Both the position numbers and the translations under genes were made by a program. Shown piece after piece: positions 59,410-64,000 of a DNA stretch of 64,000 nt. The notes under the pieces are model-generated. The model searched no databases. It was not told the origin of the DNA and worked only from the letters and a program-made list of their open reading frames with translations. The DNA is from Acidimicrobiales bacterium (GTDB taxonomy: Bacteria; Actinomycetota; Acidimicrobiia; Acidimicrobiales; JAHWLA01). The stretch is from assembly GCA_035536915.1 (NCBI GenBank), contig DATLNE010000040.1:57496-121495 (forward strand). The letters run 5' to 3'. Every line of letters begins with the position of its first letter. Position 1 is the stretch's first letter.

Positions 59410-60660
59410 TCAGCTGTGCCGGTCGACCTTGCGACCGATGGCCGCGTAGTCCTGCGGCCCGAAGAAGGCGTCGTTCAGCCGCTGCAAAAGGGCGTGTCCC
59501 TCGGGGTCGCTCGGCAGCGGGAAGCCAGGGTCGGTGGCGGGGTGGAGGTAGCGGACCTCCACCTCTGTGAACCCGCGTGCCCCGATGAGGAACTCGAGGT
59601 ACAGGGGGTGTACGGGGCTGCGATGCGTCGGGTCGATGTAGAAGCTGGATGCCCCGACGAGGAGATTGGTCGGGTTGGGCGTCTCGAAGAGAAGGATCCC
59701 ACCCGGCCGGATGGCGACGAGGGCAGCGTCGACCAAGCGGACCAGGTCCTCGAAGGGCAGGTGCTCGACGACGTGAAACGCGGTGACGGCCCCGATCGAG
59801 CCAGGTTCCACGGTGAGCAGGTGGTCGATGGCGTCGCCGTAGCGGACGTCGAGGCCTCGCTCGACGTTGCGGTCGACGAACGTCTTGTTGGTGTCGACGC
59901 CGTACGCCGGGATGCCGTTCTCAGCCAGGAGCTCAAGCCACTCGCCTCGGCCGCACCCGATGTCGACAACGGGCGCCCGGCCGGGCAGGTCGGACATGTC
60001 GGGAAGGTAAACCCGCTGGCGCCCCTTGATGTCTTCGCGAGAGCCACGAAAAACGTCTTCCAGCTGCGAGTAGAGCGGTGCCAGCCAGTCGTCGACATCG
60101 CCTGCGACCTTCGCCAACTGGGCGTCGTCGAACGCTTCGCCGATCCGACGCCGGGCCTCCTGCATGATGACTTCGAGCCGCGTGCGCTGGATGGCGGCAT
60201 CCGTGCGGGCGGCGTCTGCCTCTCGGCCGAGCTCGGAGGCCTTGATCTCGAGGTGCACGATCCGCTCGTGGAGGCGGTCGCACTGAGCGGCCAGGGCGCG
60301 GATGAGGGCATCGGTCGCTTCGAGCGCTTCGCGTGCCCGTGTCAGCCGCACGTGCGCGTCACCATGAGCAGCGGCGATGTTGTGGTTGAGGACGTGCAGC
60401 GCGGCGACCGTCGCCCGGTTGAACGCAGCCTGCTCGGTCGTATGCAGCCGAGCCAAGCGCAGGAAAAGCTTCTTGAATCGTCCGAGGCGAGTGCCTTCCG
60501 GGAGACGCACGCCGGCGTCCATGTGGCGGTTGGCGGTGTCGAGGTGGTCGATGATGGGCTTCAGATAGGCCAGCGGGTCGCCGAAGTCGTTCGCTCGGGC
60601 GTCACCGAGGGCGCGCTCCACCAATGCGTTCATGTAGCGGACCGTGGCTTCAGGGGGCAT
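59410..60660 (-). CDS. large SAM-dependent methyltransferase of polysaccharide clusters
   Basis: Protein of 416 residues. N-terminal helical/coiled-coil region (about 40-200), then the intact motif I VVDIGCGRGEWLELLAENG near residue 230, VDTNKTFVD, the post-II FHVVEHLPFEDL and FETPNPTNLLVG. C-terminal FFGPQDYAAIGRK matches the ending of the 43709 protein. The coiled coil plus methyltransferase layout recalls enzymes that cap O-polysaccharides with methyl groups and so stop chain growth for Wzt recognition (inference). Confidence 0.9.
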   Translation of the reverse strand: MPPEATVRYMNALVERALGDARANDFGDPLAYLKPIIDHLDTANRHMDAGVRLPEGTRLGRFKKLFLRLARLHTTEQAAFNRATVAALHVLNHNIAAAHGDAHVRLTRAREALEATDALIRALAAQCDRLHERIVHLEIKASELGREADAARTDAAIQRTRLEVIMQEARRRIGEAFDDAQLAKVAGDVDDWLAPLYSQLEDVFRGSREDIKGRQRVYLPDMSDLPGRAPVVDIGCGRGEWLELLAENGIPAYGVDTNKTFVDRNVERGLDVRYGDAIDHLLTVEPGSIGAVTAFHVVEHLPFEDLVRLVDAALVAIRPGGILLFETPNPTNLLVGASSFYIDPTHRSPVHPLYLEFLIGARGFTEVEVRYLHPATDPGFPLPSDPEGHALLQRLNDAFFGPQDYAAIGRKVDRHS

Positions 60661-60769
60661 GCGTCTCGCTCTCGACGGGCAGGCGGCGACTGCCGCCCCG
60701 CATGTGGGCGAGCCATCGTACCCTCGCGTCTCTGTTCATCTTCAGTTCGACACTGCCGATAGATGGAGT

Positions 60770-62035
60770 GTGGAACCTGGGGCGGACGGGTCGATATTCG
60801 TGCTGCCGTCGTCGTCGTCGCAACGACGGCTGTCGGCTCGACTGACGGCATGGCTGGGACGGCTCGACGCCGAGCGGCGTCGCTGGACGGCGGCTGCCCT
60901 CCTCGTGGCGACCACGGTGGGCGCAGGCGCGTCGATGACGGCTTCCCCGCTTCCCGTGCATGTCGGCCAGGCCGCCTCGGCCGACACGGGCTCCGCTGCC
61001 GCCGCCGGTGTCGTGCGCGGTTTCACTGCGGCCACCCCGCCCGCCGCCGGGCCCATCCCGCTGGGCAAGGGCATGTGGCTCAACCGGTTCGAACGCAGCG
61101 CCGGCGGTGACCCCCAAGCCTTGGTCGCTCGTGCCCAGCAGCTGGGCCTGACCCACCTCTACGTGCGGGTGGGCTCGTCGTGGAAGGGCTTCTACGCCCA
61201 GGACGTGCTCGAGCGGCTGCTGCCGGTCGCCCACGCCGCCGGGATCAAGGTCGTGGGCTGGGACTTCCCCAACCTGCGCGACATCAACGCCGACGTGCAA
61301 CGGGGCCGCGCCGCCATTTGGTACACGACGGCGACCGGCCACCGCATGGACGCCTTCTCGGCCGACATCGAGACGCAGTCGGAGGGCACCAACCTCACGG
61401 CGGGCGGCGCCTTGGAATACGGCGCCGCCCTGCGGGCCCAAGCAGGCCCCGGGTACCCCCTCATCGCCACCGTGCCCCGGCCCAGCCCCAAGCGGTGGTT
61501 CCCCTTCGCCGAGGCCACAGCGTCGTTCGATGCCATCGCCCCCATGGTTTATTGGGGCAAGCGCGACCCCGTGCAAGACGTGCGGGGCGCCATCGCCGAC
61601 CTGCGCCGCTTCGGCAAGCCGGTCCTGCCGGTGGGCCAGGCCTACGACTCGGCCATCGACGGCTGGGCGGGCGGCTCGCCGTCGAAGCAGGCGCTGGCCA
61701 ACTTCACCCAAGCCGCCTTCGACGACGGTGCCCTGGGCGTGTCGTTCTGGGTGTGGGAGACGGCGTCGTCGGAGCACTGGGCCGCCATCGGCGAGGCCTC
61801 GCAGTTCAACGTCGACCCCGACAAGGTGGCCAAGGGAGACCCGCAAGCCGTGGGCTTCTTGCAGCGTTCGCTGGCCGGCGTGGGCCATCCCACCCCGGTG
61901 GACGGCACCATGGGCGAGTCGACCAAGGCCGCCTTGGAGAGCTTCCAGCGCCGTCAAGGGCTGCCCCCGACGCGCCAACTCGACCCTCCGACGGCCGCCG
62001 CACTGGTGCAACCCCTGCCGCTGCCGGTGGGGTAG
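60770..62035 (+). CDS. secreted glycosidase-like TIM-barrel protein with C-terminal peptidoglycan-binding domain
   Basis: About 421 residues from a GTG. An N-terminal hydrophobic segment (WTAAALLVATTVGAGASM) should be a signal anchor. Residues about 105-330 look like a (beta/alpha)8 hydrolase of the GH25/DUF1906 neighbourhood (IKVVGWDFPNLRD, AFSADIETQSEG with candidate catalytic acids, AIAPMVYWGKRDP). The last 65 residues form a PG_binding_1 domain (VGFLQRSLAGVG, TKAALESFQRRQGL). Probably a wall hydrolase. A frame open to 60644 would overlap the divergent gene, so the GTG behind the -10-like ATAGAT is preferred. Confidence 0.78.
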   Translation: MEPGADGSIFVLPSSSSQRRLSARLTAWLGRLDAERRRWTAAALLVATTVGAGASMTASPLPVHVGQAASADTGSAAAAGVVRGFTAATPPAAGPIPLGKGMWLNRFERSAGGDPQALVARAQQLGLTHLYVRVGSSWKGFYAQDVLERLLPVAHAAGIKVVGWDFPNLRDINADVQRGRAAIWYTTATGHRMDAFSADIETQSEGTNLTAGGALEYGAALRAQAGPGYPLIATVPRPSPKRWFPFAEATASFDAIAPMVYWGKRDPVQDVRGAIADLRRFGKPVLPVGQAYDSAIDGWAGGSPSKQALANFTQAAFDDGALGVSFWVWETASSEHWAAIGEASQFNVDPDKVAKGDPQAVGFLQRSLAGVGHPTPVDGTMGESTKAALESFQRRQGLPPTRQLDPPTAAALVQPLPLPVG

Positions 62036-62041
62036 TCGCCC

Positions 62042-63325
62042 TCACGACTGGTCGAAGAGCCGGAAGAGCACGAAGGCCACCTCCAACAGCAGGAGTTCGT
62101 CGGCCCGGTCGGCCCGCAGGCCGGTGTAACGCTCGACGTCGCGGAGGCGCACGCTGATCGTCTTGCTGTGCAGGCCGAGGCGGTCGCCTGCGCTCTGCAT
62201 GGTGCCCTCCGCCCACAGTGTCGCTTCCAAGGCCTGCAACAGGCGCCGCCGCCGGCCGGGGGGCAGGGCGAGCACGGGGCCGAGCACGTCGTCGACGAAG
62301 GCGCGGGCGCTGGCGGGGTCGGCGGTCGACAGCAGGCGGTGCGCCGTGAGCTGCCGGGCGTCGACCACCCCGGGCGGGCAGGCGGCCCGGCGGGCGACGG
62401 CGAGCACTTCGCAGCCCCGCCGGTAGGCCGCATGCAGAGCGGCCGGGCCTTCCACGGGCGGCGACGGGAGCACCAGCACGCCGTCGTCTTCGGCCGTGGC
62501 CACCGCGCACGTCAGCGCCGCCTCGGCTTGTTCGGCGGGCACCACGAACACCGCATGGAGCACCGGATCGGCCCGCAAGGAACCGTCGAAGGCTGCGGGC
62601 ACCGCCTCGGCCACCCGCTCCTTGATTCGGCGCAGCGGGTCGATGGCCGGCGCCGCAGGCCCGGCCAGGCCCAGTTGCAGCACCACGAACGGCTGGACCA
62701 GGTCGACGTCGAGGGCGGCGGCCAGGCGCAAGGCATCGTGTTCGGAGCCGAAGGCGCCCGACAACACTTCCTCCACCAACTCGCGTTGGGCCCGCGCTTG
62801 GGCCATGAGCCCCTTGCGGGCGTGCTCGTTGGCGCCCTTGGCCATGGCGGCCGCCGCTTGCTGCATGTACTCGAAGGCCTCGGCGCCCAGTCGCCCGATG
62901 GCCGAGGGCATGGCGTCGGTCACCGGCCGGGCCGCAGCCCGGTCGAGCATGTGCGCCCAGCCCCACCGCAGGGCCACCCGCACGGCCGCCAGCATGTCCT
63001 CGGGCGGAACGCCCTGGGCGGCGCGCACCGTGCCGATGGCGACGATGCCTTCGACCTCCTCCGGCGTCAGGCGCCGGCGTTCGGCCAACAGCCCGATGAA
63101 GGTGGTGACGGTGTGCACCACGCCTTGGGCCACCACCCGGCTGTCGTCCTCGCTGAGCGCCGCGTAAGTTGGCACCTCGCGGCGCATGCCCGCCAGCACC
63201 GCCTGCACCATGGCATCGGGGTCGGCCCGCAGCTCGGCCACCACATCGTCGAGCAGAGCAGCGACCTCAGGGTCGTCAGGCCAGTCCTGCTCCACCACGA
63301 CGGCCGACGGCATCCTTGCCACCAC
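62042..63325 (-). CDS. PucR-type helix-turn-helix regulator
   Basis: Protein of 427 residues. N-terminal RsbRD/GGDEF-like helical region, a middle sensory domain, and the C-terminal PucR helix-turn-helix (LLQALEATLWAEGTMQSAGDRLGLHSKTISVRLRDVERYTGL, seen as the segments AGDRLGLHSKTISVRL and RDVERYTGL). Such regulators activate catabolic or stress genes in actinobacteria; the ligand is unknown. It converges on the glycosidase-like gene with 6 bp between stops. Confidence 0.85.
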   Translation of the reverse strand: MVARMPSAVVVEQDWPDDPEVAALLDDVVAELRADPDAMVQAVLAGMRREVPTYAALSEDDSRVVAQGVVHTVTTFIGLLAERRRLTPEEVEGIVAIGTVRAAQGVPPEDMLAAVRVALRWGWAHMLDRAAARPVTDAMPSAIGRLGAEAFEYMQQAAAAMAKGANEHARKGLMAQARAQRELVEEVLSGAFGSEHDALRLAAALDVDLVQPFVVLQLGLAGPAAPAIDPLRRIKERVAEAVPAAFDGSLRADPVLHAVFVVPAEQAEAALTCAVATAEDDGVLVLPSPPVEGPAALHAAYRRGCEVLAVARRAACPPGVVDARQLTAHRLLSTADPASARAFVDDVLGPVLALPPGRRRRLLQALEATLWAEGTMQSAGDRLGLHSKTISVRLRDVERYTGLRADRADELLLLEVAFVLFRLFDQS

Positions 63326-63395
63326 GCACCCCCCAGGGCTCGGTGCTACGTATTGTCATCACCGTACAGCGCGGTTGGGAGGTGGTCGAACCGTT

Positions 63396-63439
63396 GATTT
63401 CGCAGTAGTCGCGTCGCGTCGCGCGACTACTGCGAAATC
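63396..63439. terminator. perfect 18-bp hairpin after the FtsH-type gene
   Basis: Arms 63396-63413 (GATTTCGCAGTAGTCGCG) and 63422-63439 are exact across an 8-base loop. It lies 7 bp beyond the stop of the minus-strand protease gene. There is no T-tract in the direction of transcription. Confidence 0.65.
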
Positions 63440-63446
63440 GTCGGGG

Positions 63447-64000
63447 TCAGCGCGCCGCGGCCTTCGTCGGCCGGCGGGCCGCCTTCTTGGGTGCAGGCGC
63501 CAGGAACGCCGCCAACTCGTCGCCTTCGAGCACCTCGTGTTCCCGCAACGCCTCGGCCATGGCGTCGAGGCGGCGGCGCTCGCCCCGCAGCAACTGGGTG
63601 GCCTCGGCCTCGGCGGCGTCGAGCAGCGACCGCACCTCGGCGTCGATCTGCTCGAGGGTGCTGGGCGAGATGTGCTGGGTGGCCAGGTAGTCGCGGCCGA
63701 GGAACACCTCTTCCTCCCGCTCGAGCACTTGGATGCGCCCCACTGTGTCGGTCATGCCGTAGCGACCCACCACCCGTCGGGCCAGTTCGGTGGCCCGTTC
63801 GAGGTCGCCTTCCGACGCCGTCGACGGCTCGCCGAAGACCAGCTCTTCGGCGGCGATGCCTGCCATGCCGACCGTGAGCTCGCTCAACAGGGCGGCCCGC
63901 CCGATGACCACCCGGTCGTCGCGCTGGAGCATCTCCAGGTGGCCGACGTGGCGGCCCCGGGCGGTGATCGTCACCTTGTCGATGCCGTGGTGGCCGCGGC
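63447..64000 (-). CDS. ftsH: FtsH-type M41 metalloprotease, C-terminal part
   Basis: The frame runs open to the window edge; about 184 C-terminal residues are visible. Seen: HHGIDKVTITARG, the M41 segment ELTVGMAGIAAEELVFG, the region STASEGDLERATELARRVV with the third zinc ligand (Asp), MTDTVGRIQVLE, and a C-terminal tail ending in Lys/Ala-rich KKAARRPTKAAAR. The ATPase domain and HExxH lie outside the window. Membrane-bound quality-control protease if complete. Confidence 0.9.
   Translation of the reverse strand, partial: RGHHGIDKVTITARGRHVGHLEMLQRDDRVVIGRAALLSELTVGMAGIAAEELVFGEPSTASEGDLERATELARRVVGRYGMTDTVGRIQVLEREEEVFLGRDYLATQHISPSTLEQIDAEVRSLLDAAEAEATQLLRGERRRLDAMAEALREHEVLEGDELAAFLAPAPKKAARRPTKAAAR

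Overview
The window is high-GC DNA, densely packed on both strands, with many 1-4 bp stop/start overlaps and frequent GTG/TTG starts. It looks like an actinobacterial chromosome. Supporting evidence: a block matching the mycobacterial order mec-cysO-cysM-murI-(MBL phosphodiesterase)-rph-rdgB, an F420-type deazaflavin oxidoreductase, a DUF222/HNH (13E12-type) protein, a PucR-type regulator, and many apparently leaderless promoters. The abundant secreted 'DGGIFTFG' repeat proteins make me lean to an Acidimicrobiia-like lineage; that part is inference.

Layout. 1-8.5 kb: the 3' part of an acyl-CoA dehydrogenase, a SHOCT membrane protein, pyruvate kinase, a Doc/ribbon-helix-helix toxin-antitoxin pair with a perfect palindrome, a TerC gene under a yybP-ykoY manganese riboswitch, an F420-type oxidoreductase, a BNR-repeat protein with a MoaD-like partner, a siderophore-interacting protein, and a divergent soxR/FMN-reductase pair. 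8.5-16.5 kb: a Crp-like regulator coupled to a giant cyclase-ATPase, methyltransferase and winged-helix genes, and a small islet with a HEPN-type protein. 16.6-18.1 kb: tmRNA and smpB. 18.1-22.7 kb: the CysO-dependent cysteine pathway plus murI, rph and rdgB. 22.7-27.1 kb: secreted protein, D-threonine-aldolase-like enzyme, tRNA-Leu, clpP, FAH-family hydrolase.

27.1-60.7 kb is one long cell-surface region. It holds a Wzm/Wzt-type ABC exporter, seven glycosyltransferases of family GT4 or GT2 beyond the exporter block, three PIG-V-like membrane mannosyltransferases, several large methyltransferases, GtrA, and a CDP-glucose-derived deoxysugar pathway (cytidylyltransferase, 4,6-dehydratase, C-methyltransferase, epimerase, reductase). 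Set inside it are three consecutive secreted enzymes: a subtilase, a peptidoglycan amidase and a SpoIID/LytB protein. Each ends in exactly six copies of the same 42-residue repeat, which I read as a shared six-bladed propeller. A secreted metzincin-like peptidase lies further along. I infer that the region makes, exports and anchors a surface glycan while remodelling the wall. The window closes with a secreted glycosidase-like/peptidoglycan-binding protein, a PucR-type regulator and the C-terminal part of an FtsH-type protease.

Non-coding structure is unusually visible: one riboswitch with a readable Shine-Dalgarno switch, a SoxR box serving two divergent promoters, at least a dozen -10 elements placed 6-9 nt before start codons, several long perfect hairpins without U-tracts, and a 164-bp inverted-repeat element. 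No CRISPR array, insertion sequence, rRNA or prophage was seen.
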